Positions 46,971 through 57,680 of a DNA stretch of 64,000 nucleotides are shown one piece after another. Source of the stretch: Typha latifolia (taxonomy: Eukaryota; Streptophyta; Magnoliopsida; Poales; Typhaceae); contig CM034111.1 of the NCBI GenBank assembly GCA_019914945.1, positions 6,696,001 through 6,760,000 on the forward strand. Direction: 5' to 3'. Below the pieces are notes generated by a model. It saw nothing but the letters and a program-made list of their open reading frames with translations, did not search any database and was not told where the DNA came from. Every line of letters begins with the position of its first letter. The stretch's first letter is position 1. The position numbers were made by a program, and so were the translations under genes.

Positions 46971-48023
46971 TGATACGATTCGGACTTCACCGACATCGTC
47001 TCGAGCATGGATTCACTTTAGGAGTATTTTTATTTCATGTTTTAGTGTTTACTTTCCATTAAAATAAGTTTTATGTAAGTCACGTTCGAACGCAGGTGGA
47101 GTGAGTTCGAACGCGGTTTGTGAACAGGGTAGTGAACGTGGTGAAGAGAATGTACTATGCGTTCGAACGCGGTGCGTTCGAACGCACTATGAACGCCTGC
47201 ATCGCGTTCGCACATACCGACAGGCGCGTTCGATCACGCGTTCGAACGCCTGCATCGCGTTCGCAAATCCAGAAGAGCTAATTCGGTGCGTTCGAACGCG
47301 GCTGGGCGAGTTCGAACGCGGTCGACGAAAATTGTGTTTTAGGGTTAATGTGAGTTGTTGGTTAGCCTATAAAAGGATGTGTAGGGCAACCAAAATTATT
47401 ATTGATTATTGAGATTGAGTTTTGCCTTGCCTCCTTCGTCTTCTTCGCTCCCGTTCTCTCAATCCCCGGCGATGCCGCTTCTAACCTCCCTCGTCCGGCT
47501 AATCACCCTAGTCTGGCTAATCACCCTAGTCCCTTAGGGGTGGCCCTCTTTCCCCCTTCGTCCAATCTATCCCACACTTGCCCTAATCCTTCCATCAACC
47601 ATAACCCTCCCACCATCACTTTTCACCGGTGCCAGCACATTAACGCTGGTCCTCCACCAACCATCATTACATAGGATCTCGTGCCTCCATCCACGAATCC
47701 AAAACAGAGCATCCTGATGTTTGTCCACTAATCGGACGGTATCTCGAGATCCACAACTCTGATTCGCCTGAAACTTGATTTGTTGGAAAGCTCTTTTCTA
47801 GGGCTACAACATATCAATATTTCACATCGATCCAACGGCGGCATAGTTCGGGATCTTATTTCAAAGTTCCGTGCCAGATCTAGTACAGATCAAGAATTGG
47901 AAGAGATCGATCATTTACCAAAAAGGCGTGATCGTATCAAGCTGGTATCAGAGCTCCATAGCCAAAGGTGTGATCGTATCAAGCTAGTATCAGAGCTCCA
48001 TAGCCAGAGGTGTGATCGTATCA
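46971..48023 (+). repeat. F 5' LTR
   Basis: TGATACGATTCGG to the third TCGTATCA at 48023. Cluster repeats at 47087-47325 and the antisense-shared module at 47672-47920. It is longer than the 3' LTR because the 3' copy lacks about 107 bp after 'cttcttcgctcccg' (47455-47560 here). Confidence 0.88.
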
Positions 48024-48038
48024 AGCTGGTATCAGAGC
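47928..48038 (+). repeat. 42-bp LTR-end/PBS tandem units (5' copy)
   Basis: PBS-like sites start at 47943, 47985 (TAGTATCAGAG, one change) and 48027, exactly 42 bp apart, each preceded by GATCGTATCA plus AGC. The third is the functional-position PBS in front of gag. The peptide repeat LVSELHSQRCDRIK that appears in translation is a by-product. Confidence 0.9.
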
Positions 48039-48063
48039 CACCGTTCCTCCAACAAGCGCTTCC

Positions 48064-48765
48064 AATGACGACAACCAGATCCATGGCTGCACGGCGAGAT
48101 GATGAAGAAGAGATTATCCCAATAGATGAGGGAGAAATGGTTGCGGGGACTTCCACCCGTGGAACCGCCCAATCTAATCGGAATACAGAAGAACCTAGTG
48201 TTCAAGCCGTGTTGGGGTCTCTTTCCGGATGATGGCCATCAATAATCAAATGATGATGGAGATGTTTGTGGGAATTACGGGCGTGGCCGAAACCTTCTTC
48301 AACAAGCGGGGGCAATCACAAGGCAGCATGGGGAACCCTCGCAACATACCCAACATCCTCCACGGCCTCCCGTTCATCACAAAAGTTGGGGAGAGTTCGG
48401 CTATCGTGCAAGATCAAGCTTCTACACCTCGACCCATGGTTAGCTGCAACAAACGGCTGTCGGCTACAATGGGATCCTCAACCATTGTAGCAGCCCTCGG
48501 AACCTCCACATCTTCCCATGCATCGGAGACCTCGTCGACAAACTGTGAAGGGCTGGCTGCACCATTCCCGATCCCTGCAGAAACGGCGAAGAGTCTAGCT
48601 TCAAGGCAGCAGTTTCCTTCGGCAAGCTCAACGGTTGGGAATGTTCTTTTGACGTCAGAACGGAGTTCTTCGACGAGTCGACAACCGTGCGAACCACTGT
48701 TGAATGGAGGAAGACCACACGTGGCCGCTGGATATTCCTCATCAGTGGTGAGGGAGATGATCTAG
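48064..48765 (+). pseudogene. F gag, N-terminal part (degenerate)
   Basis: ATG at 48064 opens MTTTRSMAARRDDEEE, the group-typical gag start, then a low-complexity acidic stretch to the stop at 48230. An overlapping frame (48229-48765) has a Ser/Thr/Pro-rich sequence starting MMAINNQMMMEMFVGITG, which fits the gag leader. The capsid core, zinc knuckle, protease and reverse transcriptase are not found. Confidence 0.65.
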
Positions 48766-49860
48766 AACCGCAAGTTCCAAAGACTTGGGCCGCCTAACAC
48801 CACCTTCATTTGCAACCACAAAGCGGAGTCGGCAACTATGAAGAAATCATGTATGGCCTCTAGTGACCTTCCACCATTCTCCTCGGTCAATCGACAGTCG
48901 ATCGCGATAGTGCCATCACCGGCGATGACGTTGCGGCTCCCCCGCCGAGCTACAACTCGAAGGAGAAGGCCGCAATCTTCCAACCACGGCAGCACGAGCC
49001 TCTAACAGACTCGTAAAGACCTTGTGGGCTAATGATTTTCTCACCCAAATGATCGAAAGCTCCCTGCCATGGCTACGACAAAATGAAAAAGGAGATGAAG
49101 ATTTTGTTTTTGTCAACCTCGGCCTTCCACAAAGAGTCAAACCATCGCCACCCCAAGAGGGGCCTCACCAGCAACTATTGTAGTATTCCGGATGACCAAA
49201 GGCTCCTTGCCATGGCTGCAACGGGGACAGAGAAGGACCTGAAGATTTTATTTTTGGGCCAACTTCGGCCTTCCATCGCCGCCGACTACTCGCCACACCG
49301 TCGGGAACCCTACTTAAGCAACTACTAGAGGTGGTCACTACTCGGCCAAGGCTGCCACGTGCTAAGGCAACTCCTATGGCAATGGCTAATGGAGATGGAA
49401 CTAAGAGAGAAAGATTAGGGATTTCAAATTTTTTGAAGACTCTAAGTGGTTAGAATTTCAAGAAGGCTACATTGTTGGGCTTGACCGGGTGGAATTGCTA
49501 GACATTAGTTGGGTTGGACCTAAGAGCCAAAGGGGTCAAGTCAAGTGGGAGTCATCTCTGGACTTCGGGACTCGGTTAAGTCAAATAAGGGACATGATCG
49601 AAACCCTCTACTTGACTTAAGACGAGTTTGCTTATACTAGGATACATTTGACTCGGATCCTAATCCATGGAGTGGGCAGAATGATTATGAGCACAACCAA
49701 CAATCAGTTTGGCTAGCTAAACCTAACTTGAGTCACTGGGAGAACCTAATCTGGATCCACCAACTGCATCTAACTCGACCTCCCGAGCGCAATCGGATGC
49801 ACTAGATTTCTATTGCTCAACTGACATTGAGTCAATTGGTTCGACCACCCGAGACCAAGT
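48766..49860. other. F internal DNA of unknown origin
   Basis: No gypsy domain is visible. It is more GC-rich in its first half. Two imperfect direct copies of about 145 bp share the strings 'gctcc(c/t)tgccatggct', 'gaagattttgtttttg/attttatttttggg' and 'cggccttcc' (49045-49180 and 49190-49330). The second half carries repeated 'gactcggttaagtc'-like words. Possible captured host DNA, unproven. Confidence 0.45.
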
Positions 49861-50210
49861 GGACTCAATGTAGATGGACCCGAATTTCACCTTGGACTAG
49901 TTGGAGTACGAGTATCCAAGCTCGACTAAGGATGAACCCCTTTGAGGCGGTTATGGTCGCACTACCTCTATCTTGTGTGCCTACGAAAGACTCGCGGCGA
50001 CGGATCGGACCGAGCTTGACTTGGAACTTGCTGATCGAGAATCGAGCGGGCGATGCCCTTCGCGCCAACCCGACACAAGTGAGCTTGCCTCTTTCTCAGC
50101 ACCAACATTTCCTATATCTTCGAGATATGTGGGGAACCAATGCGAAAGATCATACCATGGAGGAGCTTGACTCAGAGTTCAAAGATCGCTTCCCAAATTT
50201 CAAACCTTGA
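49861..50210 (+). pseudogene. F scrambled integrase and RNase H/chromodomain tail
   Basis: About 49900-50040 gives integrase C-terminal strings in shifting frames (LRMNPFEAV; CAYERLAATDRTELDLELADRE). From 50041 the sequence matches C1 (NR-GDAL-RxP, SELASFSAPTFP, TMEELDSEFKDRFPNFKP, stop at 50208). In the normal order RNase H precedes integrase; here an integrase piece precedes the RNase H end, so at least two rearrangements occurred. Confidence 0.75.
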
Positions 50211-50237
50211 GGACAAGGTTGCGGAAGCGTGGTGGAT

Positions 50238-51183
50238 TGATACGATTCGGACTTCATCGACATCGTCTCGAGCATGGATTCACTTTAGGAGTATTTTTAT
50301 TTCATGTTTTAGTGTTTACTTTCCATTAAAATAAGTTTTCTGTAAGTCGCGTTCGAACGCGGGTGGAGTGAGTTCGAACACGGTTTGTGAACAGGGTTGT
50401 GAACGTGGTGAAGAGAATGTACTGTGCGTTCGAACGCGGTGCGTTCGAACGCACTATGAACGCCTGCATCGCGTTCGCACATACCGATAGGCGCGTTCGA
50501 TCACGCGTTCGAACGCCTGCATCACGTTCGCAAATCCAGAAGAGCTAATTTGGTGCGTTTGAACGCGGTCGGGCGAGTTCGAACGCGGTCGGCGAAAATT
50601 GTGTTTTAGGGTTAATGTGAGTTGTTGGTTAGCCTATAAAAGGATGTGTAGGGCAACCAAAATTATTATTGATTATTGAGATTGAGTTTTGCCTTGCCTC
50701 CTTCGTCTTCTTCGCTCCCGTCCAATCTATCCCACACTTGCCCTAATCCTTCCATCAACCATAACCCTCCCACCATCACTTTTCACTGGTGCCACCACAT
50801 TAACGCTGGTCCTCCACCAACCATCATTACCTAGGATCTCGTGCCTCCATCCACGAATCCAAAACAGAGCATCCTGATGTTCGTCCACTAATCGGACGGT
50901 ATCTCGAGATCCGCAACTCCAATTCGCTTGAAACTTGATTTGTTAGAAAGCTCTTTTCTAGGGCTACAACATATTAATATTTCACATCGATCCAACGGCG
51001 GCATAGTTCGGGATCTTATTTCAAAGTTCCGTGCCAGATCTAGTCCAGATCAAGAATTGGAAGAGATCGATCATTTACCAAAAAGGCGTGATCATATCAA
51101 GCTGGTATCAGAGCTCCATAGCCAGAGGTGTGATCGTATCAAGCTGGTATCAGAGCTCCATAGCCAGAGGTGTGATCGTATCA
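50238..51183 (+). repeat. F 3' LTR
   Basis: TGATACGATTCGG to ATCGTATCA, then CCAAA. Cluster repeats at 50345-50585. It ends with the same 42-bp units (PBS-like sites at 51103 and 51145), which here have no priming role and are directly flanked by the target duplicate. Confidence 0.9.
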
Positions 51184-52839
51184 CCAAACAAAGAGTAAAT
51201 CATGTACTGGATAATATGAATTAGAAAGAGATGTCATAACTGATAAAAGCATATAATCCTCGACAATAAGTAAACAAATCTCCATGCGATAGTATCATCA
51301 TAACTCTCTCTTAAAAATGACACATGATGCATGCCGACTATGACCACACTATGATATCAAATGCAACCATATATGATGTAAATTGACCATTTGATAATTA
51401 GGTATTCAGATGAGAATAAAATCATATGCAGTTCTCAACATTTCCGTCATCAATATCATTTGTATATGTCATCATCATACTTGACCACTGTGCATAATCA
51501 ACACCCGATACCTAGTCTCAACATCATGCCCAGAGGCTCAGAGCATACTCTGTCATCCGCAAGGAGTATATCAAATATAATCATACCCTGCCATCCGCTA
51601 AGGGTATCAACAACCATCCAAACCAGGCACCCTTCTAGCTGATAGAAATCTCGTGAGGATAACACGCCACATATAACCTAGTGAACGGTATGTGTCTGAA
51701 TGTCTATTGCGCACACAGACTAACGACCTCGGACGTAAAGCCAATGGGATCGCGACTATGTCGAACGATCAATCATCCACCAAGTGTGTCTTAACTCTCG
51801 CGCCCACTCGAGTATCCTCACACTTTCTATCAACTATCCTATTAATTACATTTCATGCTTTTCTTTTTAATGAGAGATCATATGCATATATCCAATACGA
51901 TAATAAGTCAATACATAATAGGAATTTAGGTGGAACATGAATCAAGAGAAAAATGATGCAATGTAGTCTCTAACCATATAACTAACACATGTATATATCC
52001 CTACTGGTCTATCACATTTATACTTATGCTAGAGATCATCTCGACACAAAGTCATAACAGTATAATCATCTCTAATCATCTCTATATATCACCAATATAC
52101 TCATATCTCGAATCAGTCTAATCAAATGCATGATAGAATATGCTTGACTAAAATTATCTCTAGATAAAGTCATATAATTATGCTGGAGGCCAAAACATGC
52201 ATGTACATAATATATAATATATCCTAATTTGAGAAAGGCGTCTAGGGGATAAGACTACTCACCACTACTATAATTACCAAACAATCACTCGTTCACGCTG
52301 CTATGACAACAATTAAGCCTCGATAGCTAAGTCCACGAGGTCTTGAACAGAGGGGGTCGCGATATAAAATTATTTATAACAAATAATGTCAGTCTTTCTA
52401 TTAGTTAAAATTAACCTGGCTAGAAAATAATTTCTTGTTGTAATCATGTACTCTTCATTTCTATATTTGTTTTTTTATTTATTAACCATAATTATATTAT
52501 TTAATAGTGTATTAAAAACATAATTATCTGCCTATTATTCTCTTTGATAATTAAGAAAAATAAGAATTAAGTTACTACAATTAATTACGCAGGAATATAC
52601 GTACATAACCCTAATAATTATTATTACCTACCTAAGCTTAATATAGTAATTTATGTTGGAGGTATTTTATTAAACATGATATAATTTGATTTATTTACTA
52701 ACTATAGCATAATTAGATTTAATTTATATAAATTAAATACATTAGATTAATTAAATTAATTAAATAATTAATGACATAATCAAATATAATTTAAATAGTA
52801 TCAATAATATGCATATATATATATATATTATATACAGTG

Positions 52840-52965
52840 CTGGGCTCAGCCTAGCACCTTAACCTAGCAGGTGCTGGGTCGAGCCCAGCGCCATGCGCAG
52901 CAGGGTGCTAGGCCAAGCCCAGCACCTTGCGCTGCAAAGGTGCTGGGCCAAGCCTAGCACCTCAT
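52840..52965 (-). other. Hairpin cluster in solo LTR A3
   Basis: Four GTGCTRGGC/GCCYAGCAC-type hairpins, with some G-T pairs and an A-C mismatch, at the position where A1 and A2 have one or two. Confidence 0.75.
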
Positions 52966-53592
52966 TGTAGTGTTACCTGAGAGGAGAAAGAAGGGAAGGA
53001 GGAGGAGGAGGAGGAGAAGAAGAAGAAGAAGAAGAAGAAGAAGGAAGAGGGTTGGGTCGCGGGGGAGGGGTACGGCCGCTAGTGGCCACTCAGTGGCTGG
53101 CCTCTCGCCGGCGGCTCAAACCTCTGGCGATCCCAAGAGGAAACTAAGAGAGAGAGAGATAGAGATAGAGATAGGGAGAGAGAGAAAGAGAGAGAAAGAG
53201 AGAGGGAGAGAGAGACTCATCGGTGGATAGAAGGGCCGACGACGGCTCTTCTCGGCAGTCGGTGACTACTTGTGAACTAGGGGGAGAGAGAGAGGGAGAG
53301 AGGTAGAGAGAGAGATCGAGAGAATGCGGGGAAGAGAGAGAGAGAGAAAAAAAGAATATTAGAGAGAGAAAGAAAAGGTCACGCGGCAGCGGCGGAGTGG
53401 CCGATGGGCCGGGTCCGATCTCCATGCATCGCCACGGCATGGAGAAGAGTGGCTCGGTGGAGGTACCTAGCATTCCCACCGCTGCCACGGCACGCATGGC
53501 ATGCTGGGCACGAGGCTGGCCATAGCATGGCCGGTCGCGTCGTGCCCAGCAAGCTTTAGTTTTTTTTAACCTTCTTGCGTTATTACAGATAG

Positions 53593-53962
53593 CGAGCATC
53601 TCTCGCTCATCATAGGTGGACATCAGCTGGATTTTCTCCGATAAGGCCTTACTTATGTAAGCAATAGGCCTCCCTTCTTGCATGAGGACAGTATCAATTC
53701 CAACACCCAATGCATCGCATTCCACCACAAAAGGTTTGGTGAAGTCGGATAGTGCTAAAATTGACATCATTGTCATCGCTGACTTGAGTTCCTCAAATGC
53801 CTTTGTCCCTGGTTCAGACAATTCGAACTCTACCTTCTTAAGTAGTGAAGTCAAAGGAGATGCAATCTTGCCATAATTTGTCACAAAGCGATGGTAGTAG
53901 CCTGTCAAGTCGAGAAATCCCCGCAATTTCCTTAGCGTATTCATTATTGGCCATTGCACTTT
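53593..53962 (-). pseudogene. Gypsy G RNase H, N-terminal part
   Basis: Minus strand: MNTLRKLRGFLDLTGYYHRFVTNYGKIASPLTSLLKK, FVVECDALGVGIDTVLMQEGRPIAYISKAL and STYDEREMLAI, then the A3 target site. The catalytic aspartate in VECDA is kept. The long ORF that continues to 53144 reads into the LTR and its GA tract and is not protein. Confidence 0.88.
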
Positions 53963-54429
53963 ATATTATCTAATAGAAATATGTTATCTACAAGTGGATT
54001 CCAAGACCTTATTTCTCATACTTAATTAAAAAAAATTTGCAAGAAGGTTTTCTTTCTCCATAAATCTCGTAAACCCATTTTCCAACTAGGTTAAAATTAT
54101 TTTTAAGATTTTTAAACACTTCAAGTTTTCAAACAAGTCCTCATGGGATCGATACCTTACTTGCCTTTCTACTCCATAGATTCGTACACTTGCGAGTGTT
54201 ACTTAATTTGTCACAACAATCAACCTTAGTTTCGTAATTTTTTGATTACGGGAGAATATTTGGTGAATATTTTCCCTCGGTTGCGCGGACTACTTAGTGC
54301 AATCAATCCAGATCTTGAAGGGATCGTTCCATAACCTATCGAAAGAGAAGAAGAAAAAGAGTGAGGGAGGGAGAAGGAAATGGGGCACGTGTTGGGCACT
54401 TACACTCATACTTTAGAAAATTAGATTTG
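53963..54429. other. Non-coding debris
   Basis: 53963-54225 contains no recognised family; 54226-54330 matches the last 100 bp of B-type LTRs ('tcgtaattttttgattacgggagaatatttgg'). 54331-54429 is a short GA-rich stretch. Confidence 0.55.
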
Positions 54430-54725
54430 TGAGTCAGCTGCCACCGAGTATGAGTTAGACCTGAGGATGTGCACAAGACTGTCTTCCGCACACATGATGA
54501 GCATTATGAACTAAAATTCATGCCATTTAGACTCACCAATGCCTCCTCCGCCTTTCAAAGCTTGATGAATGACGTCTTTAGGACGTTATTGAGGTGGTAT
54601 GCGCTAGGTTTCTTCGATGATATCCTTGTGTGAAGCCGATCATGGTCAAAGCATCTTGTACACCTTCGTGAAATGCTGCAGATTTTGAAGGACAATGGGC
54701 TGAAAGTCAAGGAATCTAAATGCTT
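54430..54725 (+). pseudogene. Gypsy reverse transcriptase fragment
   Basis: Translation gives RPEDVHKTVFRTHDEHYELKF, MPFRLTNASSAFQSLMNDVF, GFFDDILV (the catalytic FxDD box), a stop, and HLVHLREMLQILKDNGLKVKESKCFWG. It is the region that C1 lacks. It breaks off into a B-type LTR. Confidence 0.85.
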
Positions 54726-55017
54726 TTGGGGCCAACTTCGTCTTTATCACTTAAACAATATCAACCATCCCTAACTCCACTCCACCCGTCACCACCACCA
54801 TCATCCGCACTAAATTGTAATTTATTTCCTATTACAGTTCGAATCTGCGAAGGGAATGAATACAAAAAATCTAGATCAGGAAGTTACGGATCGATTCCAC
54901 TTGGTTTCATAATTCTATGACTACGAGAGAATATTTGGTGAATATTTTTTCTTGGTTATACGGACTGCTTCCAATAATAAATTCAGATCTTGAAGGAATC
55001 ATTCTGTAGCCTTATCA
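54726..55017 (+). repeat. B-type LTR 3' fragment with downstream PBS
   Basis: It matches 13900-14204 and ends CCTTATCA. TGGTATCAGAGCC follows at 55019, with a second degenerate TGGTACC 20 bp later. The first two thirds of the LTR are missing. Confidence 0.8.
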
Positions 55018-55179
55018 TTGGTATCAGAGCCTATCTTTTGGTACCGTAGAACCTATTAGAGGGTTCGACGGATGAAGAAGGCTAGGGATAACAGGTGTTG
55101 ATGATGCACAGCTAGGGCTTGAAGGAAGAGGGGGAAGTTTTCAGTCTAGAGGGGAAAAGAAAAGATAATTTGATAATTT

Positions 55180-55499
55180 CATTCCTAAACCCTAATGAGG
55201 CTACCATCCATATTATGTTTTGGTGGCTAACCTAGAAAAAACAACCTAAAAATCTTGTCCTAATACAAGCATCTTCATCGAGTGTGTTCGAACGCGCCCA
55301 AGAGGCATTTGAACATGCTTTGACTGATCTTTGTCTTTACAAATGCACTCAAGCATTTGAACGTAGTTGTCAAGCATGATTTGTGCATTCTCTGTCTTTG
55401 CGAACGCACTCAGGCGTTCGAACAGCTTGCCAAAAACTTTATTTTATAATGAAAACTATAAATTACATAAGAAATGGAACCACAAGGCGAATCCTAGCA
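55180..55499 (-). repeat. Gypsy LTR fragment, minus strand (probable 3' LTR of H)
   Basis: Reverse complement carries the 'ggttagcc...ggatggtagcc...cctcattaggg' block and GCGTTCGAACGC-type repeats (55285-55425). It ends TG at 55499/55498 on the minus strand, next to the end of the H polyprotein. Confidence 0.7.
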
Positions 55500-57677
55500 G
55501 TCCACCACACTTCCCCCACCTTGTCCTCAAGGTATCTCTATTTCAAGCTCCCAAATAGCCTCGTCAGTCGATCACCCCAACCACTCGATCAACACCTCCA
55601 TCTTGAGTCTAGCTCCATGTTGATGCCTCCTTTTGGCCAAGACTACATCCTATATCTCCTCCAAGGGCTTGGGTAGCTCGGTTCCCACAACTAGATCTAG
55701 TCTGATTCTAGCTTTGAGAATCGACACATGGAAAACCAGATGTACTCGAGTCTCGGCTGGCAAAATTGAGTAAATAAGCCACCGGTCTGACTCGCTCCTC
55801 GAAAGGCTTGGGTAGCTTGGTTCCCACAACTAGATCTGGTTCAATTAGCTTTGAGAACCGACACATGGAAAACCAAATGTACTCGAGTCTCGACTAGCAA
55901 ACTGAGTCGATAAGCCACTGATTTGACTTGCTCCTCGATGTGAAATTGTCTAAAAAAATTTGTTTGCCAACCTATAATTTTGTAGTGGTCGCAATGTCGC
56001 TTGCCAGTACAGTTGCGCCTTCACATAGACCACATCTCCTATTGCAAACTCTCTTTCTTTGTAGCCCTTTTGTACACTGTCTTCATGTGACTTTGAGCTG
56101 CTACCAAGTGGTCCCTAAGTCACCTCAGTAGGTCATCTTGGTTTATCAAACTAAGATCCAACTTCGTGCGGTCTGCTAGTGTAAATCGATCATAAGTCTA
56201 CAAGGGTTGTGGTGCTCTCCCATACATCGCCTCAAATTGGGTCATCCTTGTGCTAGTGTGGTATGCAGAATTATAAGACCATTCCACCCATGGTAAGTAA
56301 CTCAGCCAAGTTTTTAGTCGATCCCCAATAAAACAACGAAGGTATTGCTCGATACCTCGGTTGACAACTTTGGTTTGGCAATCCATTGAAGGTGGTAGGC
56401 CGAATTGTGGTTCAACTAAGTACCTTGCAATCTAAAATAATGTGTCCAAAAGTCACTGGTAAATACATGATCATGATCTAAAATGATGGACCATGGCATA
56501 CCGTAGAGTTTGACGACGTCATGAAGAAAGATTCTAGCAATAGTTTTTGCTGAAAATGGATGCTTCAAGGCTAAAAAGTATGCTCCTTTTGTCAGCCGGT
56601 CCACCACCACTAAGATCACCAAATACCCTTTTATCTTAGGCAAGCCCTCTATGAAATCAATGAAAACATCCTTCTAAACCTGCTTGAGAATCGGTAATTG
56701 CTGCAGCAAGCCCGATGGTTTCAATGTTTCAACATTCACTCATTGGTAGATTTTGCATTCCTTTACAAAGTTCTTCACTTCTGCCTTCATCCCTGCCTAG
56801 GTACAGCTGCAAGACATCCTCTTATATGTCCTCAAAATGCCCTCAAGACTTGCTGTTGGACTACCATGGAAGTGCTTTGGCAAGCGAGCCCGAAGTGTTG
56901 AGTCCGCTAGTACTCGTATCCGCCCGCACTCAACCAACAAAACGTTGCGTGCATCAAACTCCCAATGCTATGACGGATCTACTGCCACCCCTTGCAGCAG
57001 CCTACATATCTCTGGATTAGTAGCACTAGCCCTCCTCAGATCCTCCAAGAAGGAAAAAATAGAAGTAGAAAAAGCCGCAAACTCCTCGGCAGCTGGGTGG
57101 CACGATAGTGAGCCCAGTCTTGGTGCAGGTGGTTCATGCCAAGGTCTACCTTGCTCTACTTTAGGCCAACCCTAGCTGTAGGTGGCCTAGGTGTCATTGA
57201 ATCAGACGAAGCCCTTGTTGATTGTGGTGGATTTTTAGTGTGTCGAATTCCATCTCGTGCGCCTAACCCTGGTGGGCTAGGCTAGCTCTTGGTGTGCATG
57301 CCCAAGGTGTGGGTATACCCCAAACCCTAGGGCGTTCTCCTCCTCAACTGGTTTAGCATGCATAGGTTTGAGAGCCACGGTCCACACTGATGGCCATGGT
57401 TCTGGCTCATGCCACTTCATCTGTTCATCCTAGAGTTCGCGTATAGCGAGCATCATCTCTATCGTGGATGCATGTATTGCTTTAGTAAGGCTTGCAATAC
57501 CTTCAACTAAGTTATTGTTAGTGGTGGGGTCTACAATTCCGACAATGGAGTTGTGTTCCCGAGTGGTGGGCTAGTCGTTGCTGCCGATGGACCCCTAATC
57601 ATGGATGTGTCCCGGCGACTCTTACCATCCTTTATGTGGTTGTCATCTGGTCTAAGGATAATCTGGCTCTAATACCA
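55500..57677 (-). mobile_element. Ty3/gypsy fragment H, minus strand (gag joined to integrase)
   Basis: From the minus-strand PBS (TGGTATTAGAGCC, 57677-57665) it runs through a short degenerate gag start (about 57650-57230, with MTTT near 57633) directly to the integrase N-terminal domain, then the integrase core, to 55500, where 'cttgaggacaaggtgggggaag' marks the polyprotein end. Protease, reverse transcriptase and RNase H are lacking. Confidence 0.78.
55512..57075 (-). pseudogene. Gypsy H integrase (broken)
   Basis: Minus-strand pieces: EDLRRASATNPEICRLLQ-like linker (about 57060-57000), CEL/CKIYQ-type zinc-domain end (about 56750), core at 56643-56416 (GYLVILVVVDRLTKGAYFLALKHPF, PWSIILDHDHVFTSDFW) and 56386-56198 (VVNRGIEQYLRCF, WVEWSYNSAYHTSTRMTQFEAMYGRAP). 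The expected SDRD reads LDHD. 56190-55512 is degenerate, with duplicated 'gcttgggtagct(t/c)ggttcccac' blocks (55667 and 55807). Confidence 0.82.
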
Positions 57678-57680
57678 AAT

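Larger units (their letters stand above)
46971..51183 (+). mobile_element. Ty3/gypsy element F (integrase-less, C family)
   Basis: Target duplication CCAAA at 46966-46970 and 51184-51188, inserted in solo LTR A3. LTRs 46971-48023 and 50238-51183, ends TGATACGA and TCGTATCA. Each LTR ends in amplified LTR-end/PBS units. Internal 2.2 kb: gag start, unrecognised DNA, a scrambled integrase/RNase H remnant and the chromodomain tail. The LTR family is that of C1. Confidence 0.93.
46452..53587 (-). mobile_element. Solo LTR A3 of the A family (minus strand), interrupted by F
   Basis: Ends TGTAACACCC (46452) and GCGTTATTACA (53587), the reverse complements of the A-family LTR ends. The target duplication GATAG lies at 46447-46451 and 53588-53592. 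Without F and its duplicate it is about 2.9 kb. It contains the AT-rich body (51189-52830), hairpins (52840-52960), a GAA/GGA tract and GA microsatellites (53140-53370). Inference: one LTR left after recombination between the two LTRs of a full element. Confidence 0.92.
45437..53962 (-). mobile_element. Ty3/gypsy fragment G (RNase H to integrase), minus strand, split by a solo LTR
   Basis: Read on the minus strand: 53962 to 53593 encodes the RNase H start, and 46451 to 45437 the RNase H end and integrase. The split is the insertion of solo LTR A3, bounded by GATAG. No LTR of G itself was recognised. Confidence 0.85.

Noticed and set aside
47780..48232. A repeat protein with LVSELHSQRCDRIK units
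   Set aside because: The repeat is the DNA-level LTR-end/PBS unit. Only the part from 48064 is gag.
54079..54225. Athila/Ogre-like sequence ('gatcgataccttacttgcc...cacttgcgagtg')
   Set aside because: Only a loose resemblance over a short stretch; no ORF or LTR boundary supports it.
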